Notes: generated by a model from the sequence alone, not told the origin. Shown: positions 33,943 through 42,515, counted from the stretch's first letter. The stretch is 64,000 bases of DNA from Faecalimonas umbilicata (GCF_004346095.1 NZ_SLZV01000005.1:1-64000), one strand, 5' to 3'. A program made the numbers and translations.

Positions 33943-34791
33943 ATGATTGCATTTAAATATAAACAATTATATAACGTGGACGATACTGGAATTGCTATCA
34001 AGTATTATACAGAGAGAGGTTACTATACACCGCCTCACTGGCATTCTCCACTGGAACTGATCTTCGTATTAAACGGTTCTGCCGAGATGAGCATCAATGG
34101 GCACAGACATCTCGTTGTTCCGGGAGATTTTGTCTTAATTGACTCCAATCAGATCCACGAATCGAAATGTGCCACAATGACAATGGGGCTCTGCATCCAC
34201 TATTCCCGTCAGCATTTACAAAAATATATCCCTGATCTTGACCATCTGAACCTACAGTTCAGCCGGGATCTCCTCGTCAAAGAGAAGCTCGATATCTATC
34301 TCCAGATCTGCGAATTGCTGAAAAAGCTTCCTCCACTCTATGTCCAGCAGCCTCTTGGCTACCGCCTCGAATGTGAGTCCATCGCAATGGAAGTTCTCTA
34401 TCTGATCCTGACACATTTTGCCCGCCCTGCCGAAGAATCACTGATTCCTGAAAATATCGGGAGCCTTGACCGATTGAGTGCGATCACTTCTTATGTAGAT
34501 GATCATTACAGCGAACCAATCTCCCTTGAGAAAGCTGCACAGAAACTGGGGCTAAGCCGGGAATATTTCTGCCGCTTCTTTAAACAGAGCCTCGGTGTGA
34601 CGTTCACGCGGTACGTCAACCAGATCCGCCTGATTCATATTTACCATGATATCTGCAACACGGAGGACGGTATCATGGAAATTGTGGAACGGCATGGATT
34701 TACAAACTACAAGCTGTTCAATAAGATGTTCAAAGAGATCTACGGATGTACACCGCGGGAAATCCGGCATAAGCTTGCGACAGAAAAGTAA
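33943..34791 (+). CDS. AraC family transcriptional regulator
   Basis: A 282-residue regulator: cupin domain (PPHWHSPLELIFVLNG, then GDFVLIDSNQIHESK) and C-terminal AraC domain (about 180-278) with LEKAAQKLGLSREYFCRFF and the HGFTNYKLFNKMF helix. It is divergent from the 59-residue ORF and shares the TTGAC-repeat intergenic region, so it probably controls that gene and itself. Paralog of the AraC at 32653. AAGGAGAT precedes the ATG. Confidence 0.88.
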   Translation: MIAFKYKQLYNVDDTGIAIKYYTERGYYTPPHWHSPLELIFVLNGSAEMSINGHRHLVVPGDFVLIDSNQIHESKCATMTMGLCIHYSRQHLQKYIPDLDHLNLQFSRDLLVKEKLDIYLQICELLKKLPPLYVQQPLGYRLECESIAMEVLYLILTHFARPAEESLIPENIGSLDRLSAITSYVDDHYSEPISLEKAAQKLGLSREYFCRFFKQSLGVTFTRYVNQIRLIHIYHDICNTEDGIMEIVERHGFTNYKLFNKMFKEIYGCTPREIRHKLATEK

Positions 34792-34882
34792 CCTCCTATT
34801 ACCTATTACAAAGAAATGCCGTAAACGCCGTCTGACATTTATAATTGAAAAGTATTCAAAGGTGTTCAAAATAAATGAGATT

Positions 34883-34930
34883 AAAAAAAGAAGAGAGAAA
34901 CGCGATAAAATCAACGTTTCTCCCTTCTTT
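34883..34930 (-). terminator. Terminator of the Tyr-Leu tRNA operon
   Basis: Minus-strand AAGGGAGAAACG pairs with CGTTTCTCTCTT, then seven T, right after tRNA-Leu. Confidence 0.8.
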
Positions 34931-34937
34931 TCAATAA

Positions 34938-35024
34938 TGCCGCAGACCGGAATCGAACCGGTACGGGAGTATAAGTCCCGCAGGATTTTAAGTCCTGTGC
35001 GTCTGCCTGTTCCGCCACTGCGGC
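34938..35024 (-). tRNA. tRNA-Leu (anticodon TAA)
   Basis: 87 nt with acceptor GCCGCAG/CTGCGGC, A discriminator, long variable arm (class II) and anticodon TAA in ACTTAAAAT. Confidence 0.95.
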
Positions 35025-35061
35025 ATACTAAATATTTACTTATTCCATTTAAGAAAATCAC

Positions 35062-35110
35062 CAGCCAACCGCACATTTGCAGCCAACCGTGCCAGTTTCG
35101 TTTACGAAAC
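35062..35110. repeat. Direct repeat pair and small inverted repeat between tRNA-Leu and the tRNA-Tyr fragment
   Basis: CAGCCAACCG occurs at 35062-35071 and 35080-35089 (18-bp period), followed by GTTTCG-TTTA-CGAAAC at 35095-35110. Such short repeats beside a tRNA 3'-end copy are typical of recombinase arm sites. Confidence 0.5.
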
Positions 35111-35129
35111 TGTGTACATCATCATCATT

Positions 35130-35156
35130 CATTTAAAATACAAAGTATTTTAAATG
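35130..35156. repeat. 12-bp perfect inverted repeat
   Basis: CATTTAAAATAC, loop AAA, GTATTTTAAATG. Its right end overlaps the copied tRNA-Tyr 3' end. No T run follows, so it is not an obvious terminator. Confidence 0.6.
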
Positions 35157-35223
35157 GATGGAGAAGGATTCGAACCGTTTTGGTTTTAGCAAACCGGTTA
35201 CTTTACCTTTTCCTTATGATCAA
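35153..35223 (-). repeat. tRNA-Tyr 3'-end copy / tRNA-like fragment
   Basis: 24 bp at 35153-35176 are identical to 35222-35245, which is the T-loop, acceptor strand, discriminator and 3 flanking bases of tRNA-Tyr. The intervening 45 bp contain GGTTTGCTAAAACC but do not fold into a normal D or anticodon arm, and the T stem is mismatched, so it is not a functional tRNA. It reads as a duplicated attachment site or a decayed tandem tRNA. Confidence 0.6.
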
Positions 35224-35305
35224 TGGATGGAGAAGGATTCGAACCTTCGAAGGCGTTGCCAACAGATTTACAGTCTGCCCCCTTTGGCCACTCGGGAATC
35301 CATCC
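35224..35305 (-). tRNA. tRNA-Tyr (anticodon GTA)
   Basis: 82 nt with acceptor GGATGGA/TCCATCC, A discriminator, class II variable arm, GGTTCGAATCC T-arm and anticodon GTA. First gene of the operon reading left to tRNA-Leu. Confidence 0.95.
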
Positions 35306-35340
35306 ATTTTCTTGAAGCAAATTGCCTCAACTAGTATATA

Positions 35341-35369
35341 TTTATATCATATCTGTTCTGAAAATGCAA
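35341..35369 (-). promoter_or_regulatory. Promoter of the tRNA-Tyr/Leu operon
   Basis: Minus-strand TTGCAT (35369-35364), 17 nt, TATAAA (35346-35341), with TGA before the -10. Confidence 0.65.
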
Positions 35370-35385
35370 GCAATTTTTTATCATT

Positions 35386-35414
35386 TTTACATCCTTCTGT
35401 TTGTATGCTATACT
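35386..35414 (+). promoter_or_regulatory. Promoter of the TetR-type gene
   Basis: TTTACA (35386-35391), 17 nt, TATACT (35409-35414) with extended TGC. Expected start near 35421, giving a leader of about 110 nt. Confidence 0.7.
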
Positions 35415-35467
35415 TAGCTTATCTTAGCAAAATCATTTTCCAATTTTGTAAAATATCATTTTTTCAT

Positions 35468-35514
35468 AGGCACGGAAATCCGCGACTCCTTCCTCCGTGC
35501 CTGTTATCGCGGAT
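35468..35514 (+). promoter_or_regulatory. Leader with two interlocking stems (possible H-type pseudoknot)
   Basis: Stem 1 is AGGCACGGA (35468-35476) with TCCGTGCCT (35494-35502). Stem 2 is ATCCGCG (35478-35484), inside the loop of stem 1, with CGCGGAT (35508-35514). Together they can form a pseudoknot ending 5 nt before GGAGG (35520-35524), or stem 1 alone may be a TetR operator. No known riboswitch consensus is matched by eye. Confidence 0.45.
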
Positions 35515-35532
35515 GATCTGGAGGAATGGCAA

Positions 35533-36096
35533 ATGTCTAATATTACGAAATACGCGCTGGAAGCATCATTAAAAAAACTCTTATTAAAAAAACCCCTCGA
35601 CAAGATTACGATCAATGATCTCACATCAGACTGTGGAATCAGCCGCATGGCATTCTACTATCATTTTAAGGATATTTATGATCTTGTAGAATGGTCATGC
35701 CTGGAAGATGCAACGAAAGCACTTCAGGGAAAGAAAACTTATGACACCTGGCAGGAAGGACTTCTTCAGATTTTTGAAGTCGTTTTTGAAAATAAACCTT
35801 TCATCCTAAATGCTTACCGCTGCCTCAGCCGGGAACAGATTGAAAATTATCTCTTTCACCTTACTTACGAGCTGATCGCCGGTGTCGTCGAAGAGCAGGC
35901 CGCCCAGACACCAATCTCTGAACATGCAAAGAAATTTATTGCTGAATTTTACAAATACAGCTTTGTCGGTCTTATGCTCGACTGGATCAAACAGGGCATG
36001 AAAGAAAATTATGAAGAAATCGTACATAATATCTGCGTTACCATGCACGGAACAATTGCAAATTCCATTCATAATTTTACAAAACAAGGGGAATGA
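35533..36096 (+). CDS. TetR/AcrR family transcriptional regulator (DhaS-like)
   Basis: A 187-residue regulator with the N-terminal TetR helix-turn-helix (KITINDLTSDCGISRMAFYYHF, given here in part: DLTSDCGISRMAFYYHF near residues 28-44) and a ligand-binding C-terminal domain of the TetR_C_8/DhaS type. Start at ATG 35533 behind GGAGG; the upstream GTG lies in the structured leader. It precedes the oleate hydratase gene by 111 bp in the same direction and is the likely fatty-acid-responsive repressor of it. Confidence 0.85.
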   Translation: MSNITKYALEASLKKLLLKKPLDKITINDLTSDCGISRMAFYYHFKDIYDLVEWSCLEDATKALQGKKTYDTWQEGLLQIFEVVFENKPFILNAYRCLSREQIENYLFHLTYELIAGVVEEQAAQTPISEHAKKFIAEFYKYSFVGLMLDWIKQGMKENYEEIVHNICVTMHGTIANSIHNFTKQGE

Positions 36097-36207
36097 TAAA
36101 AAAATAATCATCTCCCTCTCTTTGTAAATTGCCACAAAAGAAAAGAACGTCTATGCTGAAAGTACAGAAGAAAGCAATGTAGTTATTTCAGAAAGGTGGT
36201 CATCTAT

Positions 36208-38175
36208 ATGGCAAAGAAAAAATTAGCGATCGGTGTTGCCTCCGCAGTTGCCGCAGGAGCAGGCGCCGCCATTTTATTAAAGAAAAAATCCGATGCAGAA
36301 TCTCACACTGCTTCCTCAAAAAGTGTTTCCAAATCTTCCGACTATCGGAACACAGAACGAGGCAAGCATGAAAAAAACAGCAAAGGAATCTACTATTCCA
36401 ACGGAAATTATGAAGCGTTTGCACGTCCGGAAAAACCTGACGGAGTTGACGAGAAACACGCTTACATTGTAGGAAGCGGGCTCGCAGCACTCGCAGCCGC
36501 ATGCTTTCTCGTAAGAGATGCCCAGATGCCGGGACCTCATATTCACATTTTAGAAGCGATGGATATTGCAGGAGGAGCCTGCGACGGAATTTTCGATCCT
36601 TCCCGCGGCTATATCATGCGAGGCGGCAGAGAGATGGAAGATCATTTTGAATGCCTTTGGGATCTCTTCCACAGTATCCCTTCTCTTGAGACCCCTGGCG
36701 CTTCTGTTCTTGATGAATATTACTGGCTCAACAAGCATGATCCGAACTATTCTCTTTGCCGTGCAACCGTACAACGCGGAAAAGATGCACACACAGATGG
36801 AAAATTCAATTTAAGTCAGAAAGGTTGCATGGAGATCATGAAACTGTTTATGACAAAAGACGAAGATCTCTATGACAAAACCATCGAAGATGTCTTTGAT
36901 GACGAAGTTTTCAACTCTACCTTCTGGCTATACTGGAGAACGATGTTCGCTTTTGAAAACTGGCACAGTGCATTAGAAATGAAGCTGTATTTCCAGCGCT
37001 TCATTCACCATATTGCAGGACTCCCTGATTTCAGTGCGCTGAAATTCACAAAATACAACCAGTACGAATCTCTGATTCTTCCAATGCAGAAATATTTGGA
37101 GAATGCAGGTGTCGACTTCCAGTTCAACACTGAAGTAACGAATGTTGTCTTTGAATTTAAAGATCATAAGAAAATTGCATCCGCAATTGAATGCAAGGTA
37201 AAAGGTGTCGAAAAGGGAATCCTGCTTACAGAGAACGATCTTGTCTTTGTGACAAACGGAAGCTGTACCGAAGGAACGATTTACGGTGACCAGAACCATG
37301 CACCAAATGGCGATGCAGAAGTACGCACAAGTGGATGCTGGAACTTATGGAAAAATATCGCACGGCAGGATCCATCTTTTGGACATCCTGAGAAATTCTG
37401 CTCTGATATTTCCAAAACAAACTGGGAATCTGCGACGATCACAACACTGGATGATAAGATTATTCCTTACATCACAAAGATCTGTAAACGTGATCCAAAG
37501 AGTGGAAAAGTCGTAACCGGAGGAATCGTGAGCTGCCAGGATTCCAAATGGCTCATGAGTTGGACCATCAACCGTCAGGGACAATTCAAAGAACAGGATA
37601 AAGATAAAGTATGTGTCTGGGTATATGGACTATTTACCGATGTTCCGGGAGATTTCGTCAAGAAACCGATGCGGGAATGTACCGGAAAGGAGATCACGGA
37701 AGAATGGCTGTACCATATCGGTGTTCCGGTAGAACAGATTCCTGAACTGGCAGAACAGAGTGCAGTCTGTGTTCCGACAATGATGCCGTATATCACTGCA
37801 TTCTTCATGCCTCGAACAAAAGGAGACCGTCCGGATGTCATCCCGGATGGATGTGTAAACTTTGCATTCCTTGGACAGTTTGCCGATACTCCTCGCGACA
37901 CGGTATTTACAACAGAATATTCTGTTCGTACTGCGATGGAAGCCGTATACGGTCTTCTCGGCGTAGACCGTGGTGTACCGGAAGTATGGGGCAGTGTCTA
38001 CGATATCCGCGACCTGCTCGACAGCTCTGTCAAGCTCATGGATGGAAAATCCCCTCTCGACATTCAGCTTCCGGGACCGTTAAATGCACTGAAGAAACCA
38101 CTGATCCGTGTGATAAAAGGAACGGTAATTGAAAAATTACTCAGAGATCATGACATCCTGACAGATGAAATGTAA
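36208..38175 (+). CDS. ohyA: Oleate hydratase with N-terminal hydrophobic segment
   Basis: FAD-dependent enzyme (myosin-cross-reactive antigen family) that adds water to the cis-9 double bond of oleate or linoleate, giving 10-hydroxy fatty acids; a detoxification step in gut bacteria. The 655-residue product has the FAD motif VGSGLAALAAACFL (88-101) and RGGREM (138-143, with the conserved catalytic-loop Glu). Unlike most relatives (about 580-650 residues, peripheral), residues 6-24 are a continuous hydrophobic run after MAKKK, followed by a Ser/Lys linker to about 60, so it may be membrane anchored. Start at ATG 36208 behind AAAGGTGG. Confidence 0.93.
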   Translation: MAKKKLAIGVASAVAAGAGAAILLKKKSDAESHTASSKSVSKSSDYRNTERGKHEKNSKGIYYSNGNYEAFARPEKPDGVDEKHAYIVGSGLAALAAACFLVRDAQMPGPHIHILEAMDIAGGACDGIFDPSRGYIMRGGREMEDHFECLWDLFHSIPSLETPGASVLDEYYWLNKHDPNYSLCRATVQRGKDAHTDGKFNLSQKGCMEIMKLFMTKDEDLYDKTIEDVFDDEVFNSTFWLYWRTMFAFENWHSALEMKLYFQRFIHHIAGLPDFSALKFTKYNQYESLILPMQKYLENAGVDFQFNTEVTNVVFEFKDHKKIASAIECKVKGVEKGILLTENDLVFVTNGSCTEGTIYGDQNHAPNGDAEVRTSGCWNLWKNIARQDPSFGHPEKFCSDISKTNWESATITTLDDKIIPYITKICKRDPKSGKVVTGGIVSCQDSKWLMSWTINRQGQFKEQDKDKVCVWVYGLFTDVPGDFVKKPMRECTGKEITEEWLYHIGVPVEQIPELAEQSAVCVPTMMPYITAFFMPRTKGDRPDVIPDGCVNFAFLGQFADTPRDTVFTTEYSVRTAMEAVYGLLGVDRGVPEVWGSVYDIRDLLDSSVKLMDGKSPLDIQLPGPLNALKKPLIRVIKGTVIEKLLRDHDILTDEM

Positions 38176-38216
38176 CTTCGTTCTCCCCTAAGCACTGCTT
38201 CAAATACTATCTAAAT

Positions 38217-38293
38217 AAAAAAATACGTCTCCGCAGAAATTGTGACTGCCTTATGTGAAAATCACAGCATTTCTGCAAGACGTATTTTTTTCT
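38217..38293. terminator. Bidirectional terminator after ohyA
   Basis: AAATACGTCT...GCAGAAAT pairs with ATTTCTGC...AGACGTATTT, with A and T runs outside, between convergent genes. Confidence 0.85.
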
Positions 38294-38294
38294 G

Positions 38295-39407
38295 TTATTG
38301 GAAAGTCGCCTGATCGGCGTAATTTACTGCAATATAGCTCTTTCCTCTGTTGATCTTAATTTCCTTCCCATTCTGATCATAAAATTTCAGCCTGGACTGC
38401 TCATTTTTTTCTTCCTTTGACCAGTGAATTTTCTGCACACCACCGTTGGAAATATAGTATCCAACCGAATCGCTGGCACCATCCCAGTCTACCTCTTTAT
38501 GTCCAATCTCATCTCTCACTGTAATCGATGTTTCCAGAACAAATACGTTTGTAAATGCAAGCTGCTCTCCAGTATTTCCATCGATCTGCGGTTTTCCATT
38601 TAAGTCTTTGACATATACTTTTTTTGCTTCATCATAAGTAAGTGTCGCTCTGGCAGCTCCAAAATTAATATCTACTTTCTGACAATCCTCTCCGTCCGGT
38701 TTTACCTGCTCATTGAGTCCGTAAAACGAAAAAGCTGCATCCTTCTTATCTTCCTCGATATCCGTTCTCAATCCTCTGGACTGCACGACACTGGCAAACT
38801 GAGTACCATCAAAATATCCTGTATGCTCGAGATCATATCCTGCACTTAGACGTGCCTGATCTCTTCCGAACAGACCGCTTCCATCACTGATTCCATCAAT
38901 CTGGTCCAGATTCAGCGAAGCAATGTATTCTCCGATTGTGTCATCGCTTCCCCAGTTGACATAAAAGGCATCGAATCCTTCTGACAGCGCCGGAAAATAT
39001 GCGCGGCAGCTTCGGATCGCACAGATTTTCGGGACAGCCGTATAATCACCGTACAGCGCCATAAATCTTGTCGCATCCCCCTCTACCGGGATTTCAAAAA
39101 TAATATCTGCCTTTCCGACCCCATACTGCGGCATCGCCGGATCCACGTTATTGACCATGACTGCCACTGGACGTTTCCCGATCGCACCCTCTGTCAGATC
39201 CAAAACTCCGGTCAGAAGATTCTGATTTGCGGGAATCTCCTCCGACGATGCACGCTCCTCTGATCCTTTCGTATCCTCACTCTTCTGCTCTTTTGCATCC
39301 GACTGGCCTGCCTTTACAGATTCCTCCTGTTGTTTCCCACTTTTTCCACATCCCGGAATAACCGCGAGCATCAGGCACATGGACAATAGCAACATTCTCT
39401 TCTTCAT
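38295..39407 (-). CDS. DUF3048 (YerB-like) lipoprotein
   Basis: A 370-residue exported lipoprotein: signal with lipobox AVIPGC (Cys20), a Ser/Glu/Lys-rich linker to about 60, then the DUF3048 domain with RPVAVMVNNVDPAMPQ, DIIFEIPVEGDATRFMALY and AIRSCRAYF motifs. Function unknown; B. subtilis YerB is the characterised name-giver but not its activity. It follows the DHHW gene by 41 bp, suggesting a link to the acylation pair. AAGGAGGAA precedes the ATG. Confidence 0.85.
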   Translation of the reverse strand: MKKRMLLLSMCLMLAVIPGCGKSGKQQEESVKAGQSDAKEQKSEDTKGSEERASSEEIPANQNLLTGVLDLTEGAIGKRPVAVMVNNVDPAMPQYGVGKADIIFEIPVEGDATRFMALYGDYTAVPKICAIRSCRAYFPALSEGFDAFYVNWGSDDTIGEYIASLNLDQIDGISDGSGLFGRDQARLSAGYDLEHTGYFDGTQFASVVQSRGLRTDIEEDKKDAAFSFYGLNEQVKPDGEDCQKVDINFGAARATLTYDEAKKVYVKDLNGKPQIDGNTGEQLAFTNVFVLETSITVRDEIGHKEVDWDGASDSVGYYISNGGVQKIHWSKEEKNEQSRLKFYDQNGKEIKINRGKSYIAVNYADQATFQ

Positions 39408-39448
39408 ACGACTTCCTCCTTACCCTTCCTAGATTTCTCCCTCTGCAT

Positions 39449-40846
39449 TTACCTGTTTTCTTTATGATAGCAGACTTTTTTTCCACTTTCCACAGCAATT
39501 ATAGAAATGTTATCCACATTTAACAGCTGTTTTTCCACTGTTGTTGTGTAAACTCCGTCTTCTCTTCTCACCAAGTCAAATACCTGATTCCCTTCCTGCA
39601 AATATGCATATTGGGTATCGGCCGAAAGCCCCTCTATCGATATTACTTCATAGATTTGCCCCTCTTCTACTTGATACATCGTCTCCGGCATCGTAAGATT
39701 TTCCTCCGGCATCTCCTCAAATGACTCTAACACCGGTGGGAGATTCATCGTTTTTATCTGCTCATACGGAAAATAGTCTTCTATAAAAGTATACTCTGCC
39801 ACTTCAAAAACAACACATTCCGGCTGAAACATCGTAAAATAATAATCAAAGTCAAAAATGTTCCGATAATCATGAACAGAAATATATTCTCCAAGACTGT
39901 TCTCCAAAAATTTAGAACCTAGACCATTTAAATAACTTCCTTGAAAAACAAGTGTTCTCGGCACCCCTTCGGCAACTTTCTGCTCATTTACATAATAATT
40001 GAAATGATTAAAGCTTTCGTCTCTTCTGACTTCCGGGCTGTACTGCTCCGTCAGACACTCCACATCTGCTTTTCTTTCATAGACAGGAATCTTCTCGTGG
40101 ATCGGAATATCTGAGAGCAGTAATTTTTCCATCGTTTCCTCATGAATGAGAAATTCCTCTTTCGTATTAATATGAACGGGAACTCCCTGCTCGCTCAATC
40201 CCTCTAAAATATGGTTGACTCCATAGAACGCCCCCAGTTCATTCCAATGCCCTCCATCATATTTCTTATTAAATACCGCCTCTCCTTCCTCTGTCTTTTC
40301 CTCCAATATCTCTGTATTATCTACATAGTGAATTTCTCTTTGATCCAGTTCTTTTAAAAACTGCTGCACCCACCGATTGTCATAATTCCATCCCTCTTCA
40401 AGTTCCTCTTGCAAAACAGTTGTTTTCGCAGGCTCAAACACGAATAGGAACGGAATCTCTCTTGCTTCACAGTAATCCTGGATTGTTTTTATCATGTCCG
40501 CAAAAGCAATATGGTAATCACCGAAGACCGGATTTCCCCCTGTATTTAAAAATACATACCCATCCTGTCCATATACATAACTAGGATGGATCATCTCATG
40601 AAAAATCTTATCATGCCCCACTGTATAAAGCTTGATCATCTCATTTCGCAGTCCAATGCGGTCATTTACATAGTTTTCAATTGCCTGAGTGGCATCTTCT
40701 CCCTCCCGTATTGCCGAGACAGGATTTGCAGCGAGCATCCGGTTATCCACCTCTGAAACTGCATTTTCTTCGGTATTGAAGGTCACAACAGGAATCGCAA
40801 GCAGTACAAAAAATATGACAATAAAAAATATCTTTAGTTTTTTCAT
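39449..40846 (-). CDS. DHHW family (AlgX/AlgJ-like SGNH) exported protein
   Basis: A 465-residue protein with an N-terminal membrane anchor (3-22) and an extracellular domain of the DHHW/AlgJ type. FLFVFEPAKTTV (about 133-144) and NKKYDGGHWNELGAFYG (about 200-216) carry the expected Asp/His residues. Such proteins finish the transfer of acyl groups, usually acetyl, to a surface polymer supplied by an MBOAT protein. It lies 34 bp after the MBOAT gene. The polymer is unknown. Confidence 0.83.
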   Translation of the reverse strand: MKKLKIFFIVIFFVLLAIPVVTFNTEENAVSEVDNRMLAANPVSAIREGEDATQAIENYVNDRIGLRNEMIKLYTVGHDKIFHEMIHPSYVYGQDGYVFLNTGGNPVFGDYHIAFADMIKTIQDYCEAREIPFLFVFEPAKTTVLQEELEEGWNYDNRWVQQFLKELDQREIHYVDNTEILEEKTEEGEAVFNKKYDGGHWNELGAFYGVNHILEGLSEQGVPVHINTKEEFLIHEETMEKLLLSDIPIHEKIPVYERKADVECLTEQYSPEVRRDESFNHFNYYVNEQKVAEGVPRTLVFQGSYLNGLGSKFLENSLGEYISVHDYRNIFDFDYYFTMFQPECVVFEVAEYTFIEDYFPYEQIKTMNLPPVLESFEEMPEENLTMPETMYQVEEGQIYEVISIEGLSADTQYAYLQEGNQVFDLVRREDGVYTTTVEKQLLNVDNISIIAVESGKKVCYHKENR

Positions 40847-40880
40847 TTTCTTCTCCTAACTAATTCTTACCTGTTTCCTA

Positions 40881-42341
40881 CTAATATTGAAAATACAGGA
40901 AAGGGCTGTACGAGCTATTGATCAGAAAGATCACCGATAGGATCATCAGCAGGATCAGTCCGGTCTCTTTGATAAAAAGTCCCGTCTTTGTCCGATCAAA
41001 ATAATTTTTCACTTTCTCCGCCCACGGCATACAAAAGGTTGTCGCCCCAAGTACCGCAATCGCTGACAATCCAATCAGTTTTGCTGTCAGGTAGTGCCGA
41101 TAGGTATATTCCACTGTACCTGCTGCGTTGGCGGCGCTGATACCGATCAGACTTTTCATAAACACTTCCAGCCGGTTAAAGTCTGAAAAATAGAATACCT
41201 GCCAGCTAAAAAATACAATCGCCATCGTAGCAGCCCATTTAACGATATCAGGAATCTTCTGATAGAAACTTTTTTCCCTTGCACAGCGCTCTGCCAGTAC
41301 ACAGATCCCATTGATCACACCCCATAAAATATAGTTCCATGATGCTCCATGCCATACTCCGGTCAGCAAAAAGACGCAGAACAGATTCCATAAGGTTCTT
41401 TTCATCCCTTTTCGGTTTCCTCCAAGCGGAATATAAATATACGACCGGAACCATGTGCCGAGTGAAATATGCCAGCGTCTCCAAAATTCTGTAATAGATT
41501 TTGACCGATAAGGAAACTGAAAATTCTCTTTAAAATGGAATCCAAATAGCCGGGCCAAACCAATCGCGATATCTGAATATCCTGAAAAATCATAGTATAT
41601 CTGCATCATATAAAAAAATGCAAACAACCATGCGGTCGGCACATCTATTCCCACTCCGACATAAGGATCGATCCGGCTGATCACAGCCCCAAACGAATCT
41701 GCCAGAATCACTTTTTTTGCAAATCCGATCATGATCCGGTTCAATCCGTCTAAAAATGCGTTCTCATCTGCCTGCCGGTGTACCGTCTGCTTCTGAAAAT
41801 CTTTCCACTGTACGATCGGTCCGGAAATCACTTTCGGGAAAAAAGAAAGATATAAAAATACATCCAAAAGGCTTCCCGCTTCTGCATCTCCACGAAAGAC
41901 ATCCACAAGATAAGATATTGCCGTAAAGGTGATAAAAGAGATTCCCAGGGGAACGATCCACCGGCTCATTGCCAGACTGATTCCGAAAAAGTGATTCAGA
42001 TTTTCCGCAATAAAATTATAATACTTATACCAGATCAAAATGCCTGTCACAGCCAGAATTGAAAGTGTCATACCATACACTTTCCACTTATGTTTTTCTT
42101 CCTTTCCCAAACGACAGATTCCCTTTCCCGCCAGCCATACTCCAAGCACATAGATACTCAAAAGGGCAATTCCTTCCAGTCTGGCCCATCCGTAAAAGCA
42201 AAGGCTTACGAGAACCAGAAACAGATTGCCGATCCGGTCGCCCCACTTCTCATTTCTATTTCCCACAAGCTTTATAAAATAATATCCTGCAACCGATGCC
42301 GGCAACACTGCAAATAAGAAAAAAACAGTTGTAAACGCCAT
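40881..42341 (-). CDS. MBOAT family O-acyltransferase (AlgI/DltB-like)
   Basis: A 486-residue polytopic protein (about 11 helices) with the MBOAT signature GVWHGASWNYILWG containing the catalytic His, preceded by FWRRWHISLGTWFRSYIYIP, diagnostic of the AlgI/PatA group. It moves acyl groups across the membrane for O-acetylation of an exopolysaccharide or cell-wall polymer by the DHHW partner downstream. Start at ATG 42341; the TTG further upstream is rejected. First gene of the three-gene operon. Confidence 0.9.
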   Translation of the reverse strand: MAFTTVFFLFAVLPASVAGYYFIKLVGNRNEKWGDRIGNLFLVLVSLCFYGWARLEGIALLSIYVLGVWLAGKGICRLGKEEKHKWKVYGMTLSILAVTGILIWYKYYNFIAENLNHFFGISLAMSRWIVPLGISFITFTAISYLVDVFRGDAEAGSLLDVFLYLSFFPKVISGPIVQWKDFQKQTVHRQADENAFLDGLNRIMIGFAKKVILADSFGAVISRIDPYVGVGIDVPTAWLFAFFYMMQIYYDFSGYSDIAIGLARLFGFHFKENFQFPYRSKSITEFWRRWHISLGTWFRSYIYIPLGGNRKGMKRTLWNLFCVFLLTGVWHGASWNYILWGVINGICVLAERCAREKSFYQKIPDIVKWAATMAIVFFSWQVFYFSDFNRLEVFMKSLIGISAANAAGTVEYTYRHYLTAKLIGLSAIAVLGATTFCMPWAEKVKNYFDRTKTGLFIKETGLILLMILSVIFLINSSYSPFLYFQY

Positions 42342-42373
42342 ATTCTTTCTTTTCCTTTCCAAACATTTCCCCT

Positions 42374-42402
42374 ATTTTATCATAATTTCAATCTGTTACC
42401 AA
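42374..42402 (-). promoter_or_regulatory. Promoter of the MBOAT operon
   Basis: Minus-strand TTGGTA (42402-42397), 17 nt, TAAAAT (42379-42374) with TGA before the -10. Confidence 0.6.
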
Positions 42403-42426
42403 GAAAAAAGATTTTCCCCCGGCCCT

Positions 42427-42447
42427 TGACAAAAGACCAATTTGTCA
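42427..42447. repeat. Inverted repeat upstream of the MBOAT promoter
   Basis: TGACAAA (42427-42433), 7-nt loop, TTTGTCA (42441-42447). A further CTTGACCAAA copy at about 42457 makes it look like a multi-site operator. Confidence 0.4.
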
Positions 42448-42469
42448 TCCCAACTCTTGACCAAAATCC

Positions 42470-42515
42470 AAAAAAGAAGTCTCCTGCCACATTTTGATAG
42501 CGGAGACTCCTTTTA
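42470..42515 (-). terminator. Terminator of the dpp-M81 operon
   Basis: Minus-strand GGAGTCTCC pairs with GGAGACTTC across an 18-nt loop, then TTTTTT. Confidence 0.75.

Noticed and set aside
35153-35223. A functional tRNA-Ser(GCT) suggested by a TTTGCTAAA loop
   Set aside because: The anticodon and T stems do not pair and the 5' half is missing; only the 3' copy of tRNA-Tyr is convincing.
34646-35572. 308-residue plus-strand ORF covering the end of the AraC gene and both tRNAs
   Set aside because: It overlaps two tRNA genes, a terminator and a promoter; translation through these is not credible.
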